Below, in pieces: positions 35,654-48,707 of a stretch of DNA of 64,000 nucleotides. Source of the stretch: Membranipora membranacea (Eukaryota; Bryozoa; Gymnolaemata; Cheilostomatida; Membraniporidae). Within the stretch, counting starts at the first letter, position 1; every line of letters begins with the position of its first letter. The stretch spans positions 21,748,062 through 21,812,061 of the forward strand of contig OU612074.1 in assembly GCA_914767715.1 (NCBI GenBank), in the 5' to 3' direction. Below the pieces are notes generated by a model that ran no database searches, was not told the origin of the DNA, and saw only the letters and a program-made list of their open reading frames with translations. Made by a program: the position numbers and the translations under genes.

Positions 35654-35998
35654 TTATCCTCAAGACTGATTTCCAACTTTGTTGGAATGTCCAACCTTCA
35701 AGCTATACACCATATTATCGTCATTTTTTGCTAGGATTCATAGGCTAAGAGTAATCCCGGTTTTTAAAATGAGTTTTTTCATATAGATTTACATGTGACA
35801 ATTGATAGACAGCTGGTGATCAAAATAAGGAAATGTCCGCGCATTGACCTAAGCCCCACGTAAATCTATATGATAAAACTCATTTAAAAAACCTGGATTA
35901 CTCATAGCCTATGTATCCTTGCAAAAAATGACAACGATATGGTGTATAGCTTGAAGATTGGACATTTCAGAAAAGTTGGAAATCGGTTTTTAGGATAA
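35654..35998. mobile_element. Large fold-back (palindromic) element, 345 bp
   Basis: The left arm from TTATCCTCAAGACTGATTTC through TGTCCAACCTTCAAGCTATA and TAGGCTAAGAGTAATCC to CATATAGATTTAC is mirrored over about 140 bp by the right arm ending GGAAATCGGTTTTTAGGATAA, around a centre of roughly 60 bp. No coding frame. Typical of a MITE with long terminal inverted repeats; the target duplication is unclear. Confidence 0.85.
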
Positions 35999-37942
35999 AT
36001 ACAGAATGAATTATGACCTATCAAAGGTGGCTATGTCTGCATGACAAAACTCCACTGTAACTTATATATATTCGGAAATTGGCAGGTGGCCAGATCGATG
36101 AATTTCCCCCAGTGGATAAAAACCGCAGGCACTATAACGATCATTGAAGTGGCCCCTCTGTATTTCCTTACTCTGCGAATATATCAAGTGAATTGAAGTT
36201 TGAAGCCTGAAAACCACTGAGTACTCTACATTAATTGGTCTCAGAGAGAATTATTCAGAGAATGTGACTGCTTCTACAGATGAAAGTTAGCAAGCTGAAT
36301 TTTACAGCACAACAATCCAGATCACAGATTTAGTCTAGGACCAAACTACAAAAGTCGTGTAATGATGTCAGGTGTTAATTAATTCAATTGAAAGATTATG
36401 ACAAGGCATTCTGCGGAGCAGTCTTTTTCAAAAATTTTGCAAAAGGCTGGTAACTCTTATAAAATTTAAATATTAATCAGGTAATATTAAGTTTAAAATT
36501 CAGAGTATGATTGTGCCAGTTTTACGATGATAATTTAGGGTAGATTTCCTACCAGCACAGTAATTATATAAAATTATGTGAAAGGATTAGGGGCTTGTAA
36601 AACAATTATTTTGGTAAGTGAGCAGCTTTCTCTTAGAGAGCAGTGACATATTTATGACTAGCGCTGATGAATGACTCACTCCCAGCTGTAAATCGTAGAG
36701 GAATTCTTCATTGTGAAAACAAGGGAAAGAAATTCTGAAATCACTTTATTATGGCTTTTAATTAAAATATTATCATATCATATCTATCAGTTATATACAC
36801 CATTATGCTGATGTATAACAATTTTTGTTATTTGAACACAAATCAATCAGCTATTGATGAATTATAGCCGTGTTATGTAACCATTATAGTATACAGGACA
36901 TTAGATCATTGTTTTGCTCACTGATGTAGTGAAGAAATGAAAAGGTTCACCCCAGGTTTCTGTGAATGGGGAGACAATGCAGCAGTTTGCAACGCCTAAT
37001 ATAATGGAAGAATGGTAAACGGTTTAAAAGCTTTATAAGGAATACATAATATTGATTGTTATAGAGTGGAAAAGCAATTTCTTTTTTTCTCTAATAGTCT
37101 GTGGAGACGGATCTCATAAACTTGATTAGTTCCACAACACTTGTGTCTCTAGAAGCTGACAGCCCCTTGAATCGCTGTCGTACTCACTGTTTGTATATCT
37201 CATCATTTGTAGACCCTTGTCATCTGATCTGGAAGAGGAAAATAGTCAAATCAAAAGAAAAAACTGTTAACTTCTCAAACAGTGCGGGCTTCTCGGCACT
37301 ATTGCAATATGGGAAAATCTCACATCACTTGTGGTTAGAAGCGGAGGTAAAGCTTCATGGGTTGAAGTCCTAGGGTGAACCTTTTAGTGGTGGAATCAAC
37401 ATTCAATTTGCTCTGTAGGGTTAGATCAAAGGCTTTCAGTTATTTACTGTTACCTTATGTCAATTTTAGGCAAAGTTTACACAGCTAAATACCATCCAAT
37501 GTGCCCATTCAATTCCTCTCAGCGCTCAGTTAGAGGCGAAAGATAATTAATTTCACTTGAATACATTGTAAATAAACTACTGTGGCTACCAAAAGCAATA
37601 ACGAAGCTTCATAACTGTACTCGCACCATCTGAAGAAAGGAGACTAATTTAACATCTCAGTGACAACCAAAAGACTTCATTATTTTTTCAGGCGTTAGTG
37701 GGAAAGGCTGGCTAGGCTGTCAAACTGCTAATACAATAACCATATTACTTTCACATTGGAATCATTTTATTGGCGATTCGCTTTGGTGTGAAATCCTATA
37801 TATTGTGAAGCTAGCGGGATCAGGGCTGTGAGAATTAGAGCAGCGTTTAGGCTGGGAATAAGGCGTCACTTCTAACTGAAAGCTGCCAGCGATAGAACGT
37901 CAGTGTGATAATTAGTGTACTAAGGCATCTTACTCTACACAT

Positions 37943-38031
37943 CTATCACCACCTGTATAACAAGGCAGCGACTATCACCACCTGTATAACGAGGCAGCGA
38001 TCTATCACCACCTGTATAACGACGCAGCGAT
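37943..38031 (+). promoter_or_regulatory. Three tandem 30-bp units with E-box CACCTG, upstream of Brachyury
   Basis: Each unit reads CTATCACCACCTGTATAAC followed by (A/G)(A/G/C)GGCAGCGA(T) or similar and contains one CACCTG E-box. A good splice donor (AAAG/GTGAGT) follows at 38060, and an acceptor (ttttttctagcag) precedes the exon carrying the Brachyury ATG. The repeat could therefore lie inside a non-coding first exon. The regulatory role is inference. Confidence 0.35.
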
Positions 38032-38988
38032 CTATAAACTCACAGGTAGCAGCGGAAAGGTGAGTGCTGTTAATAACGTGCTAATTTATGTAATAAACTG
38101 ATAAATTATTGTCTCTGCTCCATTAATCTGTAGGTTACGTAGAATCATTTTGTGCACAGCACCAAATATCAAGGCCTTCAGACAAGCATTGCGATAATTT
38201 AAGATGTTTTATGGGTTATTTTTTTTTAATTTTGTAAGTAGGCATGATTTGATTTGCTTGTTACTAATGTCTGTGTAAGTTTAATAATCCAACTTTTTGA
38301 AATAATAAAATAATTTCATCATTTGGAAAAAATTTTGGTTTGAATGAAGTTTTGCCAATGCAAAAAAATAATTATTAACAAAGAAGTTGGAACACATGAG
38401 CATTTAAATCTCCGATTAAGGGCTGACTTGAACTGGTAAACTTACAAATTGAATTTTTTAAACTTGAAACACTATGAATTATGTAAGGTAACTTTGTATG
38501 GAAAATACTCATCATTCTTCCCCTCCCCTCCCCTGGTTAGTAGTTACAACCGATAGCGAAGCATTTTTCATGTGGGTATATGCTTCAGAAACTTTCTCGT
38601 TATGGGTAGGTTAAAAAAATAAAATAAAAATCCCTTGTCCCACCATAGAATGCCCCGAATAATGCGAAACAAAAAACTGAAAGCGCGGCCTTTTAATTTT
38701 TAGTGATCATTGCATTATTAACATTTTTTCATCTGATATAGGCTAGGGTTCTACACCAGTTTTTTAATCAAACCAACTGCAGTCCATGCTTAGGTGGCAT
38801 AATATCTATGTGTAGGCGAATAAAAATCTCCCTCTCAACTTATTTCACTTCAGTTCATTGCCCATCCCATAGTTCCTGGTAAGTTTCCCTAATGTAAAGT
38901 TTATTTTCTCAATTGTTATTTGATTCCTTTTTTCTAGCAGAAGATTGTCAGACCGTGTACTAAACTAACATACACACAGATAAGGGAT

Positions 38989-41900
38989 ATGGGTGCAGTG
39001 GATATAGCGTGGCAGGCGGGTGCAGCGCCCTCTATTAAATGTGACACGGTACATTCACAGCAGGCTCAGTCTCGGGAAGATGTAATAACAAGCCTACTAG
39101 ATAAGGAATTATGGAGATCCTTCCACTGTAAAACTAACGAGATGATCGTTACCAAAAATGGCAGGTGCGTCTCCCGCGTTTTCATTCCCGTGCGTTGTTT
39201 GTTCAGACATGGTCTAGACCCAGACAGATAATTTATGTTATTCCTGGAGCTGTCCTATTAAATGTAATACCCTGTTTAGGCAAGTATTAGGCAAGGAGGG
39301 GGGCTGTTAGAAGGGGGGATGGGTGAAAGAGTATAGAGGAGGGAAGGGGCTCAAACTCTAGACCTGGCCTAATATACACTGCCTTCTCAACAAGTCTGCC
39401 ATTCTCTGACTAGAAAGTAAGCACTTTAGTCACACAATATTTGAGTGTTTCCTCATTTTAAGACAAAGTTTGCATCATATAATGAAATTCTAATAATAGT
39501 TCAAACGATTTGGACTATCTGCTCACCAAAAATAAACGGATAGACATTTGACGTCGTGCTAGGTTTAAATCCAACTTAGAAAACTCTGTTTGGAATTAAA
39601 AACACTTAAAAATTGGCTGATTTTTACACTAATATAAATATCAAAATTCACTAAAATAACTTCCTTCAAATTTCTAAATTTTGATGGATTAGATTCCACA
39701 TAACTGATTTTGTTCATACTATTATCACTTCTTCCCATTTCTCACTCTCCTCTATAAAGGATTAGTGATGCTATCAGACTATAATCCTTGTCATCTTCAG
39801 ACTAGTTGTTTACTTGTTTACACATAAGCTGATCACTATCACCATCTAAGGTGGCCAAAGTCGTTAAAATAATGACAGTGATTAAACATATCAGCAGCTG
39901 TCTTTGATGTATTGTGTGTCACTTTCCTTATTCTCTGTATCATAAAGGTAGCCTGAGACTATATGTCTATACAGGTAAACACCTTCTGAGGAAGGATATG
40001 TCTGTGATAGGTAAAAGTTAGTCTGAGACAATAGGAATATAAAAGATGACAGGCCAGGGATCTTCTGTTCTGGTGTTACTGTAGTAAACAAAAATAGATT
40101 GATCAAATATGGATTACCATTCTAATGTAGTGGATTAGAAACTTTGAAATCAGTTTTTTAAATCTGGTAGCCTTACCTAGATAATCGGGAGCCCAGCCCT
40201 ACTTACTTAGAGAACAGGTCATGGGTCAACAGGTCGTGGGAGGACGTCGAACCAATGAACTCCTTCATTGGTCAAACAGTGGGTAAGGGTCTGGGGGGCT
40301 CAGACTAGTCGTGGATTAGTAGCACTAAGTAAGTAATGAATACAAGCTTAAATATTTAGTAAAGAGTTAACTTTCCTGTAAAAGATGATTCTGGTAGCCT
40401 ACACAATCAAGCATTTTTCTCTACAGACTAATCCATTACAACAATTTCCTGTAGAGGGTCTTAAAATAAATCTTATCTTATATACACTAGATCCTGTGTA
40501 CTACAGGGTATAGATCTCACTTCCACATAACCTCATTACCTGATACTGGCTGACACTTGGTTGGTTGGTTGGTAGGTTGGTTTATTTTGTCACAAACATT
40601 AGGTATGCTGCGAGATTGAGTGTTTTTACTGTTACGTGAGTAGGGAATACCAAAACGAAATATAAAAAAATGAGTAAAGTCTGACAGATTAAAAAATATT
40701 TTGTAATATTAAAATAAAATGCCTGAGGAAGGAGTCTTTACCCCAGGCAGTTCTGTATTCAAGGCTGTGATATTTGCTAGAATTGTCTACTCCAACATCA
40801 TTCTCACCAGTATTTGATTGTTGGTTTTTTTAGCGCACCTTCCACTCCCCACCAAAAGTCATATATTATATAGTAGTTGTACTGTAATGTTGACATGTTT
40901 CTGTATTTAGGCGGATGTTTCCAGTATTACGGATATCGATACGAGGATTAAACCCCGACAGTATGTACAGTGTGATGTTAGACTTCAGTCAGCAAGACGA
41001 ACATAAGTGGAAATACATGAACGGTTCATGGTTACCCGGTACTAAAGGGGAGACGCCCCCGCAACAGGTAAGCACCAGTTATAGGAACACTAACTAATAG
41101 ATAGAGTATGGCGTCACTGCATCTCAACAGAAAACCCTTATTTGCTGTTTTCTATCAGTTCTGGAGAAAAAATAAAAAAGAAGAAAGGTTAATAGATTGT
41201 GGAGTGGAATAATCAGTGGTCACATTTTTGACAGCGCTGCCATGAAAGATAACCTGAAAATTAAAACGGCAAATTTTTTTTGGTCCTGTTTTCATTCCTT
41301 GCTTTTGCATTTTGCTGAAAATTTTGATTCAAACCCACTTAAAACCGCAGAAGTTCAAATAAAGAACAGTTTATTGGAGATGAGTGAAAAAATGACATTT
41401 TACATTACTAGACTGTGTTCCATAAATCTCATATTTATTCTTTTATATTTACAGGACATGTATCTACACCCCGACTCTCCTAACTTTGGATCACACTGGA
41501 TGAAAGATATCATCTCATTCAGTAAAGTTAAGCTAACTAATAAAGCCATCACATCACCGGGTCACTCTACCGGACATGTATGTATAATTATAAAAGATAT
41601 GTTATTATTTAGATAATTAATTTAAATTTTTTGTTCAAGGGAAAATGAAAGAAAAAGAAAAATTTCCTTTTACAGACGGTTTTCTCTAACCTCTAAATAG
41701 TATCAATCGGTTATATTGAGTTTTTCTCATAACAAATTAAATTTCCCCTTTTGTATGTGATATGTTGTCTCGCAGTGCTACCACAAAGCTCCACCAAATT
41801 TATTAGTTGGTCATATTAAAATCAGAGATCAAATCAAAATCTGGGATAAAAAGTAAATTCCCATAGTTTATAGATTTATGTGTCATTTTACTTTCATTGT

Positions 41901-43934
41901 TATCTTTTCTATATTTTGTGTAAAACCATATTCAATTGGACATCTTGAATTTCCTAACTTGGAACTTACCACATCAAATTTATTTGCTTTCTGTAGACAC
42001 TCTTACACTCACTACACAAGTATCAGCCCCGTATACACATAGTCCGAGTCGGAGGTACTGAGTTAGATCGTCAGACTATCGGCATGTTCAGCTTTGAGGA
42101 GACTCAGTTTATCGCCGTCACAGCTTACCAAAACGAAGAGGTAAGAGTTGGACTGTGATAATCCAGAATACCAAGTAGTGTTGTCTTTCTACATAACAAA
42201 ATATATTGTACTGTAGTCTTTAGGCAAAAAGATAAAATTCAAATTCAAATGCTCCACATGGTTGGTCGATAGTTGTCAAATTAGATCTGAGCTTTGTCAA
42301 TGATTGTGTGATGGGCTGCTGGTGTAGCGTAGCTGATAGCCAGCACCAGTACACGCCTACCATACGACTATTACTAGTTATTGTGTAGCAGTTACAGCCA
42401 CTTTTTACTCTGTGCCTCAAATTTCATCTCCAGGAAATCTCCATAAACTGTTCTAGTATAGGCGAACTAAGCCAGTCTTGATTCTGAATTTATCTATGAA
42501 AATTATGTAATTTTTTCACATCCCTATATTTATATGTATATCTACATTTATAATTAAATGGTTTTTGCAGATAACCTCGTTGAAGATAAAACACAATCCC
42601 TTCGCCAAGGCGTTCCAGGACAGCAAAGAACGATTCTCTGTAGATAGGAAGAGTTTGAGTGCTTGTGATGGCGTCAAATCAGCTAACGAACAAGACGCGC
42701 ATAGTGAGTATCCCATAATGCATTTCTCTACCCTCTCTCCCTACCCTTCTAAACTAAACTAAGACACGCATAGTGAGTATACCACAATGAAATTCTATAC
42801 CTACCCTCTCGTGAAATTGGTTAGGACTTATTCGCTGTCTTTACACAGGTAAAGCTTGTGGGCCTTGTTTCCATGCGCAGTTTACAGTCTGGGAGATTCA
42901 GGGCCACAAATCTCATCCCTACGCATCTCTACCCTATCTCTCATTGTTTTAAGATACATGTGTACAGTGAAACCCTTTCATCATCCTGATAATTAGGTCA
43001 GAAATATTTCGGATATCTTTCTACTACAAAGATCAATTTAAATCAGCATATCGATAACAAGTTACAGGACATGCAGTAATGATGTAGGCTTACATGACGG
43101 TTCTCTTCCTAATTTAATTTTTATCTAGCATTTTTATTTTGTTTTGTTGTAGTGAATTCATGGCTGTTCCCGAGCACAGCGTTATTAGCACAGCCTTATC
43201 TACAGAGAGGTCTCAGTACACATTCCACTAACGATCATATCAATCAACTAAGAGCAGCGAGACGCAGCGCCCCCTATAGTACAGCAGGAAGTAACTCCCA
43301 ACAATCACATCAAGGTATACCTGATTATAATAACCATCCTTCTGGATCTAATTGTGAATTTGAGCCGAAAATAATCTTGGATCAGTTATGACAATTATAA
43401 CTGTTCAATGTTAAAAGTTCTCGCTTGTGACAAAAACCTTTTTGCGTTTGACGGACGAGGAAAGATTTGTTTCCAACTGTTGAGTTGATAGAATGGCTTT
43501 CTATCAAATAGTAAGTAATGATCTTGCTGCCATTAACTAGCGCGCTTACTTCTTTCATTTTGGAGCTGTGTGACACGGCTAGCCATGAACTAATACAAAG
43601 CTCTTCGATTGAAGGGGGGGGGGGTAAGATTTTAAGGCTTATACCAATATAAAGCAGTATTTCCTCAGTCACACACTAATTTTTAATCTGTGTTGCAGGT
43701 TTCTTCCGGCAGCAGGGAGCACACCAGGACTGGAGGACACAGGGTATATATACATCTCCTATGCTCACAGGGGCTATGTGGCCTCACACCAGAGAGCAGG
43801 ATATGTTCTTACGTAACTACGGACTTAATAATAACTCCGCTGTCACCGCCGAGCAGCCTGACCATATCCACTATAACTCTGCTACTGCTGCTAATACATA
43901 TAATCCCTGGGCTAATCTACAGTCCGGCACGTGA
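38989..43934 (+). CDS. T: Brachyury-class T-box transcription factor, complete
   Basis: Seven coding exons: 38989-39164, 40911-41067, 41455-41577, 41997-42140, 42571-42703, 43153-43314, 43699-43934, all with GT/AG borders and joining phases, 376 residues. The T-box spans about residues 38-221: [107 protein letters not shown] and [24 protein letters not shown], the WKYxNGxWxPG block and the intron exactly at NEE/ITSLKIK mark the Brachyury subfamily. The protein acts in the nucleus, binding TCACACCT-type half-sites; in animals it controls blastopore, gut or mesoderm programmes. The C-terminal region ([16 protein letters not shown] to [13 protein letters not shown]) is short and poorly conserved. 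An acceptor 48 bp before the ATG suggests a leader exon. Confidence 0.93.
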
Positions 43935-44260
43935 TGGGGGCACAAATGACAGCATTTATATACTCCGATATTGTGGTGGGTCAGCACTGATGGCAATCAC
44001 TAGTCTGACCTGCAGTCGGCATATGATGGCAAACACACGTGATGAGCAGCGTTATTTTGTATGCTGTATGCGTGCACTTGAAGATCTCTACCAATGCCTC
44101 ATTCCTCCTTTTTTTTCTATACTGCTACTGCTGGAGATTTTAACTAGATTGCACCAATTCCGTTGTCTGACAGATTTCTTTATTTGTTGCTGTTAAGGAA
44201 AGTTATTTGATGGACTTTACTACCTTGCTAGCTATCATGTTTATGACTCAGCTTGTACAA

Positions 44261-44266
44261 AATAAA
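44261..44266 (+). terminator. Candidate Brachyury poly(A) signal AATAAA
   Basis: First canonical hexamer downstream of the Brachyury stop codon, in an AT-rich context; a second one follows near 44607. Confidence 0.45.
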
Positions 44267-47200
44267 AAAATCTGACCTTTTGTCAAAATATTTTACAAAA
44301 ACTCTAAACTCTCCCGGTGAAATATAATTTGCACAAGCAATCATGTCAAAAAAGCTAAGGAATTTTTTGCAATTTTTAAAAATATTTTGTTTGCTTCATA
44401 GCAGAGATTAGCGTTATTGTTTTCTATGCTAACTATTAATCTTTTTTTATGGTACACATTTGTGTATAGATTATGCAGCAAAGGTTAATACGACCAAACA
44501 AAAATGTTTTGGACATTCCCGAATTACTTAACAGTTGTTTGCAATTTTGTTTTGTTTGTCAAATGTTTACTCTCATTTTTATCATTTTCCTTGTATTTGA
44601 GGACTCAAATAAATAACAGAATTAATGAAATTTACTTTTTAATATAATAATTAATTTCATCTCAACAGTGATAAGCCGGATAGCCAACAGCCTGCAATTT
44701 CAACTTCACTGTAACTACAAAATTATATAAGAAAGGAGTCTAGCTAGCATTGATAGCAGACAAGCTTTTATTTCAATAATGATAAGGATACGCTGAGAAC
44801 AGAAATCCTTAGAATGAATGTTATACCCCTGTTAGCCTCATTCTGTTGAAATCCATGTTCCTACTCAGGAGGGGGGGCGTCGGTCAAGGGGCAAAAGTCT
44901 GGGGGGCTCAGACTAATTGCATACTAATCCTCAAATGAGATTGAACTGACATTAGCAGATAGAACTGACATGGCTCTTTCTAGTTCCCTTCATCCTCCCC
45001 ACCCTACCCAGCATGATGAAAATGTGGAAAATATTAAACCAACTAAATCATCGAAGAAATTATGTTTATTGAAAAAATTGGATTATCAGATTTCAAATGA
45101 ATTTTATAATTTGTTTTTAGATAAAATCTCAATCTTAACAAAAATTGTTGTGCCCATGGAGTGAAAAGAGCTAAATGACAAAAAGGAGATTTCTACAAAT
45201 TTCTACTCATCATTCTGCATGTAAACAGGCATTTAGACTTTCCATTGTCGTCTGGCTCTAATGAGAAGCTGTAAAAAACCTGTCGTTTTCAGTGAAATTT
45301 TCAGCACTTGATTCAGGGAAACTGAATTGGTTTTACTCTAAAGTTCATCCATATTTTATTTAGTTGATTTCAAAGTGTGTCAGAATCGCTCCTGCCCCCC
45401 CCCCCCTTCCCCTCCAGCTTCCGGAGTCAATAATTCTTTCTGCTGATGAGTGAGTTACTGATTGGTGTGTACACTGGACCGCCTATCTCTCACCTCAGTG
45501 CTGTGAAGTGGTGTTTAACCTCCCACCAAGGAGCCATCTTATCACATAACTGTCTCAACCGGCACCCACCATGGCGTGAAATCAACACTAAATAACTAAT
45601 AGTGCTGTAGTCATGTGCAAAGTTTCACAGCTGAGGTGGGGAAAATCTGACTTGGATAAAAGCTTCCGCCGATAAATGTTTTGTCTTTACTGAGAAAAGA
45701 GAGAAATATTGAATGTTGGCAAATTTTTGGGACATTATTTGCTGCTAATGTTGAAGCTGCCGTACAAGGTGCCATTCTCCATGTCTGTGATCGAGGTGAT
45801 GGTTTAACTACTGCTGCCGGATCACTTTGATGTGGCCGGAGTATATCTATAACATCAAATTCCTAAATGCTGCCGACCAGCGGCATGTTGATTTGAATGT
45901 CTCAGTTAATTCTAGATCAGAAGCCTTAGACAAATCTCACAATGCATTTCCATATCGGATCATTTTGCCATTAAATTTCTAAACTGGCACTCTTTTTTCA
46001 ACCATGGGAAATACAATTCTCACACTAAGCTGAGAAACTGCTACGAGTCAACGTGAGACAATACCTGTCACTTCTCTGGCTTATCCAGCAAAATAGACCA
46101 GCCTCCCGACTGTGTGAGCTCCTGGTTAAAAGGGGTGGACCAATACTTTAACTCCCCTTGTAGCATAATGAACACAACTCACTTTGATTTCAATGATTCA
46201 ATTTTTTCTGCGGTTGTCTTCGAGAGCTTTATATTTAATCGTTCTCAATTTGGCAAAATTGTTGTGAGATATTCTGTTAACCTTCTTACCGACTGAACCA
46301 GGATGATGACAGTCTATGGAGCGGTATTAAACCAAGAACGGTTGACTTGAAAAGAAATAGATAACTTTTGATTCAGTCTAAATCTATATGATGTTACTTA
46401 AGCCATTTTATAATACCAGAAAAAACTTGCAATCTTTAACAGTATAATAATCACAAACATCTATCCGTTCAGCGAAAAGCTCTTCTAGTATATTGCTGGC
46501 TTCTCCCCCCCCCCAAATTCTGCGATCTTCATGCATCCACCACTAGATCAAATCAATTTACCAATTTCTAAAGCTGATAATTGGAATACATAAAAATTAA
46601 AATATCAATGAAACCTGTGAAATGATGACACCGCCCTGTGAATAGGACTGGCCAATGGACTAAAAATCATGTTTACTTCGCAGCAGAGCTAGAATAAAAG
46701 TGTTTTGTTACATTTTATTATGATACAATAATTCAACACCAGTATGTCATTGATATGTCCATAACCTCTATGGCTTATGAATTGCCCACCATTTGAAAAG
46801 ATCCTTTCAATTTTAATGATACTTTTCACTCTATACAATAATTTTAACTGGCTGTCCATAGCTGAGTGAGTTGAGTGTTATGTAATCTGAATATTGTATC
46901 ATTCCTGTGTTTGGGACACCTAGCTAATTTAGGTTAGACATCACCGAATACCTCACCATAATTTGAATTTTGTATTTTACAATTTTGATAGTATTAACTT
47001 CCGGATTTCTAAATGCACAATTAATATGGGTCTGCAAAATATGAGAAATAATTAAGAATTTGACAAAGTTTAGCAAAACTGGAAAAAATCAAACTTAAAA
47101 TCATTGTATAGAGTGCCTGAATGAAATGATGGTCTCAGTTTTGTTTCCTAGACGAACTAAGATTATTTGTTCTGTTAATCATTCTTTGATTCGAAAGGAT

Positions 47201-48675
47201 CAGCGCCTGCATTAAGGAAAAAACCTGTGCCTGTTGATTGTTTTGCAGCTTCAAAAAATCAATCACTGAATTTTGATGAATTCAGGAAACAGCAGTAGCG
47301 AGAGGCAGTATAGATTATATGTATAGCTGTCAGAATTTGGTACTCGGATGTCTTGAGGTAATAATAACTCGTCGTCTCACCCTGGGTGATACACCCTCTT
47401 ATTTTGTTAGTTTGGCTTCACTCTATTGTGACCGAACGTGATCCGAATCAATAAGCGAGATGAATAAATGTGTAAAATTTGGTAACACTTATTTAAAGTG
47501 CATGCCAATATTCCATATTTCATTTATTTACATATTTACACATAAATATAAACTTTCAATTTGCGCATCAAACATTTGCGGACCTGCAAATAACATAATT
47601 GCGATGCATTCAGGGACAAATTTATTCTATTTGTCTTTTTCGATGCATTTAAACAAGCTACTGTGTATGAAACTACAGCAGCTTTTGATCTCGCCGAGTC
47701 GTATTTGGAAAACAAAAACGGAAAATTGTTAAAAACAGTGAAACTGAGTTTGGCGAATCTGGAGTTAAATAATGACCTAATCATTGTGCTTTAATGTGAA
47801 AAAAATGCCAGTTTTCCCTTATTAACAGTAATCACTGGGCTATTCTTTGATGATTATTCCCCAATGAGTGAGTCATTTAAATCTCTCCTAGCACAGGTGG
47901 CCGTTGGATCTCTTTGATCACAGGGGATTATCCATCATAGAAGCTTGTTAACATTTCTAATGTGCTTTTAATCTCCGACAACATTAAAACTGTAACACAC
48001 CGATAACTCTACCTATATAAATCATAGTGAGGAATTCTCACAGCAAATACCGCATATTTATATCGGTTTATTGTTAATTACTTTAAAGTTCATCGCCTCA
48101 GATTTGATATGATTTTGTAGTTTGAGTTCTCTGTCACTGCTACCTAAATGAGGTTGGGAAACTCAATCACACAACTGATTTGAGAACTTAGACTATTATG
48201 ATTGTATGATGGATAATATGAGATCAGAGATATCTCTCAGACTTTTGTGGTGGGAAATGGACACTAATGGCACTAAATGGGACACTAATGATATAATAAT
48301 GATATTGAAGGCTCCTTGATTTTACAATAAAAATATTTAGAATTAAATTTATGATGGGCTGGCTAATTGGTGTACTGCACACACCCCCTCCCCTCCATTA
48401 TAGATAATCCGGGTATGAAGATAAACCCAATAAAAGGCCACATGATAATTTTTTATGATTGAACAAAATAGCTTGGTAATACACACAATAAAGGCAGTAT
48501 AATGCAGCATACAAACACAAGAATTCAATTATATAAAAAATACACACATTAAAAATCACTCGTATAAATTTACAAACAGCACTCCATGGTAGTGCGGGTA
48601 TGTAGCTTGATTTGAGCCAGACAGCTTCAGTAGAATTATGTCATACATTTTGTGGAAAAATAGACTGTGATATTA

Positions 48676-48707
48676 TCACAGAGTAAGGATATATCCTTAC
48701 TCTGTGA
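48676..48707. repeat. Perfect 32-bp palindrome
   Basis: TCACAGAGTAAGGATA is followed without a spacer by its exact complement TATCCTTACTCTGTGA. No flanking transposon structure is evident. Confidence 0.9.

Larger units (their letters stand above)
33789..38940. other. Five kilobases upstream of Brachyury, no gene seen
   Basis: It contains a candidate poly(A) signal for the oxygenase gene (34630-34635), a 20-C run (34778-34797), a 345-bp fold-back element (35654-35998) and a three-copy 30-bp repeat (37943-38031). No ORF here resembles a known protein. By position it is where regulatory sequence of the T-box gene would be expected, but nothing in the sequence proves that. Confidence 0.45.

Noticed and set aside
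43690-44196. 168-codon open frame
   Set aside because: It overlaps the last Brachyury exon in another frame; the in-phase Brachyury reading (43699-43934) is supported by splice phase.
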